The translations under genes and the position numbers were made by a program. The notes below the pieces were generated by a model. It saw only the letters and a program-made list of their open reading frames with translations. It searched no databases and was not told the DNA's origin. From Nocardia rosealba (GTDB lineage: Bacteria; Actinomycetota; Actinomycetes; Mycobacteriales; Mycobacteriaceae): a stretch of 64,000 nt of DNA. Below are positions 50,680 through 59,986 of this stretch, piece after piece. Numbering within the stretch: the stretch's first letter is position 1; every line of letters starts with the position of its first letter. The stretch is taken from contig NZ_JAIWNA010000002.1 of the NCBI RefSeq assembly GCF_020216065.1, forward strand, positions 1,087,145 through 1,151,144. Direction: 5' to 3'.

Positions 50680-50748
50680 GGAGAGCTCCTGACGATCGAG
50701 AAGCCGCGAAAAGCGCGCACTTCGATGGTAACAACCATATTCATATTT

Positions 50749-50763
50749 GAGAACCTCATTCCC
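50749..50763. promoter_or_regulatory. imperfect operator upstream of P450
   Basis: GAGAACCTCATTCCC, two mismatches to GAGAAT-N3-ATTCTC, 70 bp upstream of the P450 start and 42 bp after the mce operon's last stop. The rightmost member of the series. Confidence 0.45.
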
Positions 50764-50804
50764 ACTGGGCGGCAACGGACCCGCGCCACTGCTTGGGAGG
50801 AGAA

Positions 50805-51419
50805 TTAGGGGAGGTAGACCCGGCTCGCCAGCCAGCGGCCGTCGACCAGTTCCATCGTCATCTGGACCCGGCTGTGGTCGACGCGCGGATCGGTGACCGC
50901 GGCGTTGGTGACGGTCTGATCGATGAACAGCAGCACTTCGACCTTGGTCTCGGTCTTAGTCTTTACCGCCGCGTCGAGCACCGTGCCGGTGCCGGTCGCC
51001 TTGTTGTCCAGCAGCAGCTGACGCAACTGGCCGCTCGACCTGGTGTACATGTCCTTGAATTCGCCGGTCGACCCGTCGAGTACGGCGGCGAAATCACGGT
51101 CGAGGTGGTTGGAGTCCACGCTGGTGAGGGTGACGGCGTAGGCGCGCGCGGCCGCGAGGCCCGCCTCACCGGCGGCATCGATATCGGATTTCTCCTCGAG
51201 CTTCCAGCCGAGGAAGCCGGCCACCGCGGTCGCCAGCACCGCGAGCACCACGACCGCCGGAACCGCGAGCTTGCGTGCGGTTCCGGCCCATCGGATGCGC
51301 CGGGCGGCCCGCACGTCATCCGGCTCACTCACCTCGGGGCTCTCGTCCGGCGTGGTCGCAGCCTCCTCGGCGACCGCAGGCTCCTCGGTGACAGGTTCCC
51401 GTGTGTCGGTGTCGTTCAT
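50805..51419 (-). CDS. Mce-associated membrane protein
   Basis: A 204-residue protein: an acidic N-terminal 40 residues, one transmembrane helix (about 53-72), then an extracytoplasmic domain of the Mce-associated (Mam) type ending VDGRWLASRVYLP. Mam proteins stabilise Mce complexes in mycobacteria. Last gene of the mce operon, 45 bp after mceF. Confidence 0.88.
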   Translation of the reverse strand: MNDTDTREPVTEEPAVAEEAATTPDESPEVSEPDDVRAARRIRWAGTARKLAVPAVVVLAVLATAVAGFLGWKLEEKSDIDAAGEAGLAAARAYAVTLTSVDSNHLDRDFAAVLDGSTGEFKDMYTRSSGQLRQLLLDNKATGTGTVLDAAVKTKTETKVEVLLFIDQTVTNAAVTDPRVDHSRVQMTMELVDGRWLASRVYLP

Positions 51420-51464
51420 GGTGATTCCTAACGTGGATGGTTGCTTGTCGCGCGGGCGGCCGGA

Positions 51465-52745
51465 TCACCGTGGAACCGGTGTAGGCAGCTCCGGACCGCC
51501 GTATGTGAGCGGGATGGTCCATGGCCCCAGTGGCGTGGGAATCGCCTGCGTGTCGGCCGCTCGTCCCGGCGGTGGCGCACCGGGAATCGCTTCGCCGGGC
51601 GGCCGTGGTGCGTTGCGGGCGCCACGGATGAGCACCGACGGGTCGTCGTTCGGGCAGTAGGTGTAGAGGTACGGTTCCGGAAAGTCCGGCTGCGAGGGCG
51701 GGTGCCGCGGGAGGTCGTAGTCGCAGGAGTACCTCGGGTAGAGGTTGACCAGCCCCCACAGGCCACCGTCGTGGAACGCCGCGGTCAGGTTGCCCAGGGT
51801 GGAGCCGGGCCGTTCGGTCGGAAAGAAGAATTCGCTCAGCGCGGGCACCCGGGAGTTCGCCATCGCCGACACCGCACCGAGATTGCCGAGCAGACCGGTG
51901 ACAGCGTGCGAATTCTGTGCCATCACCGCGTCCAACGCGCGCAGCGTTCCGGGCGCGACGCCGAGCAAATCGACGAATCCGCCGGTCTTCGCTTCCACAC
52001 CGGCCATCAGTTCCTTTGTGTCCGAGGCGAATTCGCGCAGGGCGGGGGCGCCGTCGGCGGCGGTGGTGAGGACGGTTCGGCCGTCACGGATCAGGCTCAC
52101 CGTTTGCGGCAGGACCGAGTCGAGCGTGGAGATCAGGAAGACGCCGCCGTCGATGATGTCGGCCAGTTTGCGCGGGCCCGCGTCGCTCACACCGAGTTCG
52201 GCGACGATCGCGCCCAGCTGTGCCGGATCAACCTGGGCGAGCGCGGAATCGAGCTGGGTGAGTGTCTGCCACAGCGGCACCGGCGTCGAGGTGCGGTCGA
52301 CGCCGATCTCGGCGCCGTCGCGCAGAGCGGGCCCGCCGTCCCCGGCCGGGCGGAAGTCCAGGTATTGCTCCCCCGCCGGCGACAGGCTCGCGACGCGCAC
52401 CGCACCGTCGGCGGGGACGGCGATATCCGCGTCGATGGTCGCGGTCGCGAGCAGACCGGTCGGGGTGAATTCGACCGACTCGACCCGTCCGATCGGCACC
52501 CCACGTAGCGTCACGTGCTGTCCGGGTAAGAGGCCGCCGGACTGGGCCAGGTGCACCCGGACCGTCATCGTGGCTGCCGTGGGATCGACGCCGAGCGAAC
52601 CGAAGACGAGATAGGCGGTCCCGAGCACGAGTGTCGCCAGCAGCGCGGTTCCGGACAGGAAGGATCGGTGCCGGTGCCCCCACCGCACCGAGGCGAGGAC
52701 CATCCGGGCAGGTGCGTCGACAGATTCGGCCAGGCGCCCGCTCAT
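51465..52745 (-). CDS. mceF: MCE-family protein MceF
   Basis: A 426-residue MCE protein: N-terminal transmembrane anchor (about 30-50), MCE domain (GGLLPGQHVTLRGVPIGRVESVEF), a long helical region and a Pro-rich C-terminus with Cys pairs (YSCDYD, YTYCPND). MceA-F proteins form a hexameric tunnel across the cell wall for lipids. ATGA-coupled to mceE. Confidence 0.9.
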   Translation of the reverse strand: MSGRLAESVDAPARMVLASVRWGHRHRSFLSGTALLATLVLGTAYLVFGSLGVDPTAATMTVRVHLAQSGGLLPGQHVTLRGVPIGRVESVEFTPTGLLATATIDADIAVPADGAVRVASLSPAGEQYLDFRPAGDGGPALRDGAEIGVDRTSTPVPLWQTLTQLDSALAQVDPAQLGAIVAELGVSDAGPRKLADIIDGGVFLISTLDSVLPQTVSLIRDGRTVLTTAADGAPALREFASDTKELMAGVEAKTGGFVDLLGVAPGTLRALDAVMAQNSHAVTGLLGNLGAVSAMANSRVPALSEFFFPTERPGSTLGNLTAAFHDGGLWGLVNLYPRYSCDYDLPRHPPSQPDFPEPYLYTYCPNDDPSVLIRGARNAPRPPGEAIPGAPPPGRAADTQAIPTPLGPWTIPLTYGGPELPTPVPR

Positions 52746-53848
52746 CGGGCCGGTCCCGTCACTCGCTGCTGCAACCTGAGCAGGGTGTAGGTGAGGGTTC
52801 CGACGAAACTCTGCCAGTCGCTCGCGTCGGGCACGCGGCTCCCCGGATCACCCGGGTGTGCCGGGTCGGGCAGCGAGCCGATCGTGATGTCCTGCAGATC
52901 GGCGTTCACGTGGGCCGAGGTGCCGTTGGTGACATTGATGATCGGGCCGAGGATGGCGTTCATCGCCGCCAGGCTCGCGTTCGGCTCGGTCGCGGCGGCG
53001 CCGAGGCCTGCGGAGATCCGGTTGATGTCGGCGACCATGCCGACCGCCGCGGTGCCATCGATCGCGGGGAATTCGGCCAGTTCTCTGCTGATCGCGTCGA
53101 TCTGCCGGATCAGCGTGAGCGCCTGCTGGGAGCCGCCGGTGACCACCGACAGCGCCGGGCCTGCCAGCTCGACCAGTTCACCGAGCGGACGACGCTGCTC
53201 GCGCAACTGCCGGGTCAGCGCCTCGACTTCGACCAGGGCGGTGCGAATATCGGCCGATCGCGCGGCCAGCGCCTGCACGACCCTCGTCGACCTGTCCAGC
53301 AGCGCGGCGAGATTCGCGCCGCGATCACCCACCGCGCGACCGAGCCCGTTGACGATATCGGTGAGGTTGCGGATGACACCACCGTTGACCAGCAACGACG
53401 CGGTGGTCAGCAGTTCCTCGATGGTGGCGGCGGCCTGGGTGGTGGCGAGTGGAATGGTGTCACCGTCGCGCATCAGCGGCCCGCCGGGCGCGGCGGTCTC
53501 CGGCGGCGTGAGGGCCACGAAGACGTCGCCGAGCGGTGTGGCGGTGCGCAGTTCGGCGCGGGTGCCCACCGGTAGGACGACCCCGTCCTGGATCCGCATG
53601 GTGACCACGGCGGTGTAGTCGCGCACCGACATCTCGGCGACCTCACCGACGTCGGCACCGAGTACCCGCACCTTGGCCCGCTCGGGCAGATTCAGGGCGT
53701 TGGCGAACCCGGCGTGGATCTCGTAACTCGCCCCGCCGACACCGGGTGCGGGCAGCGGCAGGTCACCGAGGCCGGTCGAGCAGCCGGTCGCCGAACTCAG
53801 GACGAACCCCGTCACCAGGACGGCGGTTGTGCGACATCGTCTGGTCAT
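52742..53848 (-). CDS. mceE: MCE-family lipoprotein MceE
   Basis: A 368-residue MCE protein with a lipoprotein signal (lipobox ATGC near residue 23), as usual for the fifth gene of mce operons (LprK position). MCE domain LPERAKVRVLGADVGEVAEM, then a long helical part. Starts at 53,848 with ATGA overlap on mceD. An upstream frame to 53,929 is rejected because it would bury the signal. Confidence 0.9.
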   Translation of the reverse strand: MTRRCRTTAVLVTGFVLSSATGCSTGLGDLPLPAPGVGGASYEIHAGFANALNLPERAKVRVLGADVGEVAEMSVRDYTAVVTMRIQDGVVLPVGTRAELRTATPLGDVFVALTPPETAAPGGPLMRDGDTIPLATTQAAATIEELLTTASLLVNGGVIRNLTDIVNGLGRAVGDRGANLAALLDRSTRVVQALAARSADIRTALVEVEALTRQLREQRRPLGELVELAGPALSVVTGGSQQALTLIRQIDAISRELAEFPAIDGTAAVGMVADINRISAGLGAAATEPNASLAAMNAILGPIINVTNGTSAHVNADLQDITIGSLPDPAHPGDPGSRVPDASDWQSFVGTLTYTLLRLQQRVTGPAR

Positions 53849-54942
53849 CGCGGCAACCTCGACATCGCCTCGAGCATGTCGGTGATCCCGAAGTCGGGGC
53901 CGAAGTCCTGCAATGTTCCAGTGCTGCAACCGAGTTGGCGCAGGCCGAGAATATTGCAGACCTCCTTCACCAGCTGGCCGTCGAAGAACACCTTGTCCAG
54001 CAGCGCGTGCACGCGTACGCCCCGGTAGTCGACGTCGATGGCGTTGTAGGCGTTGTTGAGCAGTAGCGGGGTCACGTCCAGGAACTCCGCGACCTCGGTG
54101 CGGTAGTCGGCGAGCGCACGGGTCACCGTGTCCGCGTGCTGCACGGTGGAGCGCAGGCTCGCGCTGTTGTGCTCGAGCAGTTCGGTGCTCTGCCGCATGA
54201 TCTCCACGATCTGCGCGCCCGTGTCGCCCGCGCCGATGTCGAGCTCGGCCAGCACGTCGCCCAATTGCGCGGTCGCCCCGCCGAATTTGCGGATCGCGCG
54301 GTCGTTGTCGGCCGCGGAACGCATCAGCACCGACAGTTCGTCGACCACCGCGGCGATCGCCGCCCTGGTCTCCGATCCCCCGTCCGCGCCGAGCCGAAGG
54401 GCGGTGGACAGTTCGTTCAGCGTGGTCCGCAGTTGCGGGCCGCTACCCGACGCGATCTCGGCGGACACCGCGAGCAGCCGCGCGATCGGGCCGTCGGTGG
54501 GTGTTTCCCCGGACAGCTCGGCGGCCATGCCGTCGGCGGCACCGAGCAGGCGGTCGAATTCGACTGGTGTTCGGGTGCGTTCCAGGCCGAGTCGTGCTCC
54601 GTCGGCGAGGGTTTCGCCACCCCGGTACACCGGTGTGAACTCGACGTGCCGATCGGTGAGCACCGAGGTCGACACGGTCACGGCGGTCGCGTCCGCGGGG
54701 ATGGGCACGTCCCCCTCGACGCGCAAACCCACCTCGACGTGGGAACCGCGCGGGGTCACCGAGATGACTTCACCCACCGGCATCCCGAGCACGGCGACCG
54801 CGTTGCCGACGTACAGACCCGCGGCATTGTCGAAGTGGGCGGTGACGATGATCGCTTCGTCCGCCGGATCGACCGCGCACCCGGCGAGCCCGCCGAGAGC
54901 GAGAACCAGGGCGAACCGGACCACGGTGGTGAGTGCGTTCAT
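53845..54942 (-). CDS. mceD: MCE-family protein MceD, also with a lipobox
   Basis: A 365-residue MCE protein. Unlike most MceD proteins it has a lipoprotein signal: hydrophobic core then LGGLAGC at residue 22. The MCE domain has GLYVGNAVAVLGMPVGEVISV. ATG 54,942 overlaps the mceC stop (ATGA). Ends with Cys residues in KEVCNILGLRQLGC. Two lipoproteins (D and E) in one Mce complex is unusual. Confidence 0.88.
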   Translation of the reverse strand: MNALTTVVRFALVLALGGLAGCAVDPADEAIIVTAHFDNAAGLYVGNAVAVLGMPVGEVISVTPRGSHVEVGLRVEGDVPIPADATAVTVSTSVLTDRHVEFTPVYRGGETLADGARLGLERTRTPVEFDRLLGAADGMAAELSGETPTDGPIARLLAVSAEIASGSGPQLRTTLNELSTALRLGADGGSETRAAIAAVVDELSVLMRSAADNDRAIRKFGGATAQLGDVLAELDIGAGDTGAQIVEIMRQSTELLEHNSASLRSTVQHADTVTRALADYRTEVAEFLDVTPLLLNNAYNAIDVDYRGVRVHALLDKVFFDGQLVKEVCNILGLRQLGCSTGTLQDFGPDFGITDMLEAMSRLPR

Positions 54943-55949
54943 CGACAGTCCTGGAAGTAGGGCGACATCGCGAGCTGATCGGCGCGACCGCTCAGGGCGC
55001 ACATCCACGAGTCGATCAGCGGCCCGGCGGGGGCAGTGAAATCGACCTCGTTGGCGGTGCCCGAGGCGTTCGCGAAGTTCCGGATGGGGACGGGCAGGAT
55101 GTGCAGGATGTTGCGCAGCAGGTCGTCGTGCCGGGCAAGACTGCCGAGCAGCCCGTCGAAACCGCGCAGCAGCTCCTCGATCCGAGGCCGGTCCTCGACC
55201 ACCAGAATTCTGACCTCGTCTGCCAGGCGCCGCGTGGCGTCCATCAGGGTCTGGAGGGCGCCGCGCCGGGCGAGGATCTCGGTGACCAGGTCGCGGCCTT
55301 GTGTCGTGATCGCCGCCAGGTCGCCCTGTTGCTCGGCGACCACGGTGGTCAGCTGCCGCACGCCGGTGAGCAGGCTGCCGAGCTCGTCGCGGCGACCGCC
55401 GAGGATCGCGGCGAGCGAGCGCAGATTGTCCAGCAGGCCGGGCAGGACCGTCGGCACACCGTCGAGTTGGTTGGCCAGCGCGTCCAGGGACGTGGCGATC
55501 CGGCCGGCATCGATCTGCTCGAAGGTCGTCGTCGCATTGTCGAGCGCCTCCTGCAGATCATAGGGAACAGAGGTGTGGGACAGCGTGATCCGGTGATCGG
55601 CGACCTCGCCGTCACCTGCTGGGCTGAGTTCCACATAGCGGGCGCCGAGCAGCGTGGTGAGCTTGATGGCGGCGCGGGTCTCGGCTCCGAGCTGGGCCGA
55701 CCGGTCGACGCTCAAGGTCACCAGTACCCGGTCGCCTGCCAACCGCTGCCGGTCGACGGTGCCCACCGGCACTCCGGCGATGGTGACCCCGTCACCCACG
55801 CGCAAACCGGCGGCCTGCGTGAATTCCACCTCGTAGCGCTGCTGCCCGACATGCAGGGAGTTGAACCCCACCGCCCCGGCGACCACGGCCAGCAGCAGGC
55901 CCAGTGCCAGCAGCCCGAGCATGCTCTTGGACAAATGCTTCGATGTCAT
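54939..55949 (-). CDS. mceC: MCE-family protein MceC
   Basis: A 336-residue MCE protein: transmembrane segment about 11-29, MCE domain AAGLRVGDGVTIAGVPVGTVD, helical needle region and C-terminal Cys in SWMCALSG. Spaced 4 bp from mceB and ATGA-coupled to mceD. Confidence 0.9.
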   Translation of the reverse strand: MTSKHLSKSMLGLLALGLLLAVVAGAVGFNSLHVGQQRYEVEFTQAAGLRVGDGVTIAGVPVGTVDRQRLAGDRVLVTLSVDRSAQLGAETRAAIKLTTLLGARYVELSPAGDGEVADHRITLSHTSVPYDLQEALDNATTTFEQIDAGRIATSLDALANQLDGVPTVLPGLLDNLRSLAAILGGRRDELGSLLTGVRQLTTVVAEQQGDLAAITTQGRDLVTEILARRGALQTLMDATRRLADEVRILVVEDRPRIEELLRGFDGLLGSLARHDDLLRNILHILPVPIRNFANASGTANEVDFTAPAGPLIDSWMCALSGRADQLAMSPYFQDCR

Positions 55950-55953
55950 TGCC

Positions 55954-56991
55954 TCACCTGCAGATCGGTGATTGTCGGATGGTGCCGGTCGGCGAGGCCA
56001 GCCCCACGATGGTCGGGACGAGCGTCGTGAGCCCGGGCAGGAAGGTCACACCCATGTTGCACAGGTAGGTGTTGAGGTAGGAGCCCTCCTGACTCACCCT
56101 GGCCAGCCCCTTCAGCATCGCGGGCAGGTTGAAACCGAGGTAGGCGAAGCTGTCCTTGTTCTCCATGAAGTGGCGAGTGAATCCCGGTTCCCGCGCGAGG
56201 AATTCGTGCGCGTGGGGACGCACATTCTCGACGACGGTTGCCAGTCGTCCGGTCGTCGACGCGGCCGTGGTCAACGCGGTGAGCACCTCGTCGCGGTGCC
56301 GCGAGAGCCCGTCGATGATGGAGCGCGACCGGGTGAGCAGGGTGCTCACCGAGCCGCTGTGCCGCGACAGGTCCGCGACCACCGCGCTGAGGTTCGTGAT
56401 GACGGCACCGAGCACCTGATCCGGCCCGGCGAGGGATTCGGCGAGGGTGGAGACCTGCGCGATCAGCAAGACCAGCGAAGTGTTGTCGCCCTGCAACGCG
56501 GTGACGAGCGCGGCTGTCACATTGTCGACCTGGTGCGGGTCGAGCCCGCCGAACAGCGGTTCGAACCCGTTGAGCAGCACCGAGATATCGAACGAGGGTT
56601 CGGTGTGTTCGAGCGGGATCCGCTCGCCGGGGGCCAGTTGGCGCGGGTCGCCGAAGTCGGCCGGGGTGAGCCCGAGATAGCGCTGGCCGATCACGTTCTG
56701 ATAGGTGATGGCGGCTCTGGTGTTGCCGTACACCTTCTGATCGGATTCCACCCGGAACCGCACCTCGGCGCGGTTGCCGACCAGCGAGATCCCATCGACA
56801 CGACCCACCCGGACACCAGCCATGCGGACGTCGTCACCGACGCGCAATCCGGTGACATCGCTGAAGAGCGCCGAATACGTGGTGGTCGAGCCGTCTATCC
56901 CCCGGTGCAGTGTCACGAAGGTGACCCAGATCAGGCCGAGGGACACGGTGACGAACAGGCTCAGTCCGAGCAGGGATCGCCGGAAACTCAT
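55954..56991 (-). CDS. mceB: MCE-family protein MceB
   Basis: A 345-residue MCE protein: transmembrane anchor about 9-28, MCE domain VTGLRVGDDVRMAGVRVGRVDG, helical region, C-terminal hydrophobic segment with Cys (LCNMGVTFLPGL, SPICR). Four-base overlap with mceA. Confidence 0.9.
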   Translation of the reverse strand: MSFRRSLLGLSLFVTVSLGLIWVTFVTLHRGIDGSTTTYSALFSDVTGLRVGDDVRMAGVRVGRVDGISLVGNRAEVRFRVESDQKVYGNTRAAITYQNVIGQRYLGLTPADFGDPRQLAPGERIPLEHTEPSFDISVLLNGFEPLFGGLDPHQVDNVTAALVTALQGDNTSLVLLIAQVSTLAESLAGPDQVLGAVITNLSAVVADLSRHSGSVSTLLTRSRSIIDGLSRHRDEVLTALTTAASTTGRLATVVENVRPHAHEFLAREPGFTRHFMENKDSFAYLGFNLPAMLKGLARVSQEGSYLNTYLCNMGVTFLPGLTTLVPTIVGLASPTGTIRQSPICR

Positions 56992-58253
56992 CGTCCACCT
57001 CCCAGCGGCAGTGGGCCGTCCGAAAGCAGTTGCGCCAGAACGAGTTCCGCGGCGTCACCCTGACCGCTCAGTACCCTGCGGATCAGCTCCTGAATCTCGG
57101 GTGACAGGTCGGGCACCGGGTAGGAAGCCGGGTCCATCGTCGGTGCCGGCTCCTGTTCGGCGATGGTGGTCGGTGCCGTGGCGCAGCTCGGTGCGGCCAG
57201 CTCGCCGTAGCGGGGGCAGTCCGCGCGGGTGTAAGGCGTGTGCGGGCTCAACCGGAACTGGAATTTGCCGGTGCCGGTGTTGGTTTCGGAGTTCCAGAAC
57301 TCGGCGAACCACAGGTCGGAGATCGTTTTGATCCTTACGACGATCGGTGCGAAGGCACCCGCACCCGCACCGACCACATCCAGCACCGGATCCAGATCTT
57401 TTGTCACAGTGACGATCTCGTCGCCGTATTCGGCCAGGCCGCGCGCGAGCGTCGACGTGGTGGAAGCGCCCGCCGACAGCAGGTCGAGCAGCTCGGCCTC
57501 CCGCTCGACGACCGTGCGCAGCGGCAGTACCGCCGAGTGCAGCGTATCCAGCAGATCCGGTGCCGCCGCGTTCAAACCGCGCACGGCATCGGCCATGGCG
57601 GCGAGCGTGGAGGGACCGCCGTCGGGTGCGATCAGCGCGTCGAACTCCCTGGTGATCCGGTCGAGTTGCCGACCGGCGCGGACGAGGTCGTCGCCCCGGC
57701 GGTCGGTCGCCTCGGCTACCGCGGCGAGTAAGCCGACTGTTCCCGTCGACCCGACCCGCGCGGTGCTCGCGATGATCTCGCGTAGCTTGGTCAGCGCGGT
57801 CTGCAGCTGGACAGTGGCCAGGCTGCGATCCTGCGGAATCTCGGCACCGGCATGCAGCGCAGACCCGGGACCGTTGTCGACCAGCTGGATCGAAGACACC
57901 GCGAACACGTTGCTCGGCACCACCCGTGCGGTGACCGTCCTCGGCACGCCCGACGCGTACGCCGGGTCGAGCAGCAGCCGGACCCGGTTGGCGCCGCCGT
58001 CGGCGGCGAGGGTCACCTCGGCGACCGAACCGATCAGCAGGCCACGGAATTTCACATCAGAGCGGGCGGGCAGCCCGTCGCCCAGTTCGTCGAGCAGAGC
58101 GATCACTTCCACCCGTGCGTCGAATCGCCCCGTCGACTTCATCAGCAGCGCCGTGACCACCATCGTCGTCACCACGATCAGCAGCAGCCCGCGCAACACG
58201 AGCGCGAGTCCACCCGGCCCACGTCCGTCCTTCTCCAGCATCGGCAGCGACAT
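56988..58253 (-). CDS. mceA: MCE-family protein MceA
   Basis: A 421-residue MCE protein, first of the six: transmembrane anchor about 16-38, MCE domain DGLPARSDVKFRGLLIGSVAEV, long helical region, and a C-terminal tail with ADCPRYGELAAPSC then a Pro-rich stretch. Starts directly after the yrbEB stop. Confidence 0.9.
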   Translation of the reverse strand: MSLPMLEKDGRGPGGLALVLRGLLLIVVTTMVVTALLMKSTGRFDARVEVIALLDELGDGLPARSDVKFRGLLIGSVAEVTLAADGGANRVRLLLDPAYASGVPRTVTARVVPSNVFAVSSIQLVDNGPGSALHAGAEIPQDRSLATVQLQTALTKLREIIASTARVGSTGTVGLLAAVAEATDRRGDDLVRAGRQLDRITREFDALIAPDGGPSTLAAMADAVRGLNAAAPDLLDTLHSAVLPLRTVVEREAELLDLLSAGASTTSTLARGLAEYGDEIVTVTKDLDPVLDVVGAGAGAFAPIVVRIKTISDLWFAEFWNSETNTGTGKFQFRLSPHTPYTRADCPRYGELAAPSCATAPTTIAEQEPAPTMDPASYPVPDLSPEIQELIRRVLSGQGDAAELVLAQLLSDGPLPLGGGR

Positions 58254-59108
58254 CTACCCTCCCAGCCGCGCACTGGATCCGATGCCCCACATACCCACGG
58301 TGAGCAGCAGGTTCACCACGATCATCACCGAGATGGCCGCCCGCATCGCCCGCCCGGCCGCCGTGCCGACACCCTGGGGACCGCCCGAGGCATAGAAGCC
58401 GTAGTAGCACTGGATGGTCGAAGTAAGGACGACGAAGACGATCGCCTTGAGCAAGGAATACGCGATATCGGGACCGTTGAGCACGAGCTGGAAGTAGTGC
58501 TGATAGGTCCCCGCCGACAACCCACCAGACAGCCCGACCACCACTTCGACCGCGAGGTAGTTGGCGGCGAGGCAGACCAGATACAGCGGCACCATGGCGA
58601 CCACCGACGCCAGGATCCGGGTGCTCACCAGATACGGGATGGCCCGCACGGCCATGGATTCCATCGCCTCGATCTCCTCGGCGATGCCCATCGCACCGAG
58701 TTGCGCGGTGAACCGGCAACCCGCCTGCGCGGCGAAGGCCAGCGAGGCCATGATGGGTGCGAGTTCCCTGGTCGAGGCCGTCGAGGCGATGAGGCCGACC
58801 GTCGGCTCCATCCCGAGCAGGTGCAGGGCGTTGTACCCTTCCAGCCCGACGATCGCACCGCCCGCCGCACCGAGCACGATGATGACGCCCGCGGTGCCAC
58901 CACCGACGACGATCGAACCGTTCCCCCAGGTGATGTCGGACAGGATGCGCACGAACTCGGCGCGGTAGTGGCGCAGCATCACCGGAATCGCGAACACGGC
59001 CCGGCACAGGAAGGTCCCGATGTGGCCGAGCCGCATCGCCGCCGCCGCCAACCGGACCGCGGCCAGATAGATGGGCCGGACCCCCGGCGGAAAGTACCGT
59101 GCCGCCAT
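58254..59108 (-). CDS. yrbEB: YrbE/MlaE-type permease B
   Basis: A 284-residue polytopic inner-membrane protein of the MlaE family, with five to six hydrophobic segments and the conserved loop EEIEAMESMAVRAIPYLVSTR. Forms the permease core beneath the Mce tunnel. The ATPase (Mkl/MceG) that drives it is not in the window and is usually encoded elsewhere. TGATG-coupled to yrbEA. Confidence 0.92.
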   Translation of the reverse strand: MAARYFPPGVRPIYLAAVRLAAAAMRLGHIGTFLCRAVFAIPVMLRHYRAEFVRILSDITWGNGSIVVGGGTAGVIIVLGAAGGAIVGLEGYNALHLLGMEPTVGLIASTASTRELAPIMASLAFAAQAGCRFTAQLGAMGIAEEIEAMESMAVRAIPYLVSTRILASVVAMVPLYLVCLAANYLAVEVVVGLSGGLSAGTYQHYFQLVLNGPDIAYSLLKAIVFVVLTSTIQCYYGFYASGGPQGVGTAAGRAMRAAISVMIVVNLLLTVGMWGIGSSARLGG

Positions 59109-59986
59109 CACAGCCCCTGCCGCGGCAACAAGATCATGTACAGCTGGGTGAAGGCGACGTTGACGATCATCAACAGCAGGATCGACGACACCACGGTCGA
59201 GTTGACCGAATTCGCCACCCCTGCCGGACCGCCCCTGGTCGAGAGACCCTTCTCGCAGGCGACCACGGCGACGATGGCCCCGTACACCGTCGCTTTGATC
59301 ATCGTCAGCGCCATGTCACCGACCGTGGCGAAGGACGAGAAGGTGGCGACGAAACTGCCCGGTGCCCCGCCCTGGACGAACACATTGAACAGGTATCCCG
59401 CGAGAAACCCGACGAAGCACACGATTCCGGTGAGCGACACACCGATCAGCACACCGGCGGCCAAGCGGGGGACGACCAGCCGCCGGGTCACCGAGACACC
59501 CATGATCTCCATCGCGTCGAGCTCGTCACGGATCTTGCGCGATCCCAGGTCGGCGCAGATCGCCGAGCCGACCGCCGATGCCATCAACAGGGCGGCGACC
59601 ATCGGCGCGCCCTGCCGGATCACCGCGAGCCCGCTCGCCGCCCCGGCCAGCGAAGTGGCACCGACCTGGCCTGCCAGGAGACCGAATTGGATGGACAGCG
59701 TCACCCCGATGGGCGACGCGACGAAGATGGTGGGCAGCGCCGCCGACGATGCCATGAACGTGGCCTGCCGGACGAACTCGGTGAACGCGAAGCGGCCGGT
59801 CACGAGGTCGACGACGAGGAATCGCACGGCGCTTGTGCCGAGCAGGAATTGGCCGCCGACGGTTTCCAGCGCGGTGATCGGATGGCGGCGCAGATAGCCG
59901 CGTCCCCAGTCGCCGATCTGGGTCGCCGCCGGTTTCGCCTTCGACGCGCCGACCTCGATGTCGGCTCGGTCGGCTGAGGTCATCAT
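59108..59986 (-). CDS. yrbEA: YrbE/MlaE-type permease A
   Basis: A 292-residue MlaE-family permease, with the family loop RDELDAMEIMGVSVTRRLVVPR and several transmembrane segments. The start at 59,986 overlaps the previous stop (TGATG); ATG 59,983 is an alternative. Pairs with YrbEB. Confidence 0.92.
   Translation of the reverse strand: MMTSADRADIEVGASKAKPAATQIGDWGRGYLRRHPITALETVGGQFLLGTSAVRFLVVDLVTGRFAFTEFVRQATFMASSAALPTIFVASPIGVTLSIQFGLLAGQVGATSLAGAASGLAVIRQGAPMVAALLMASAVGSAICADLGSRKIRDELDAMEIMGVSVTRRLVVPRLAAGVLIGVSLTGIVCFVGFLAGYLFNVFVQGGAPGSFVATFSSFATVGDMALTMIKATVYGAIVAVVACEKGLSTRGGPAGVANSVNSTVVSSILLLMIVNVAFTQLYMILLPRQGL

Noticed and set aside
8838..50763. KstR or KstR2 operators
   Set aside because: The palindrome GAGAAT-N3-ATTCTC does not fit the AAC/GTT-centred KstR consensus.
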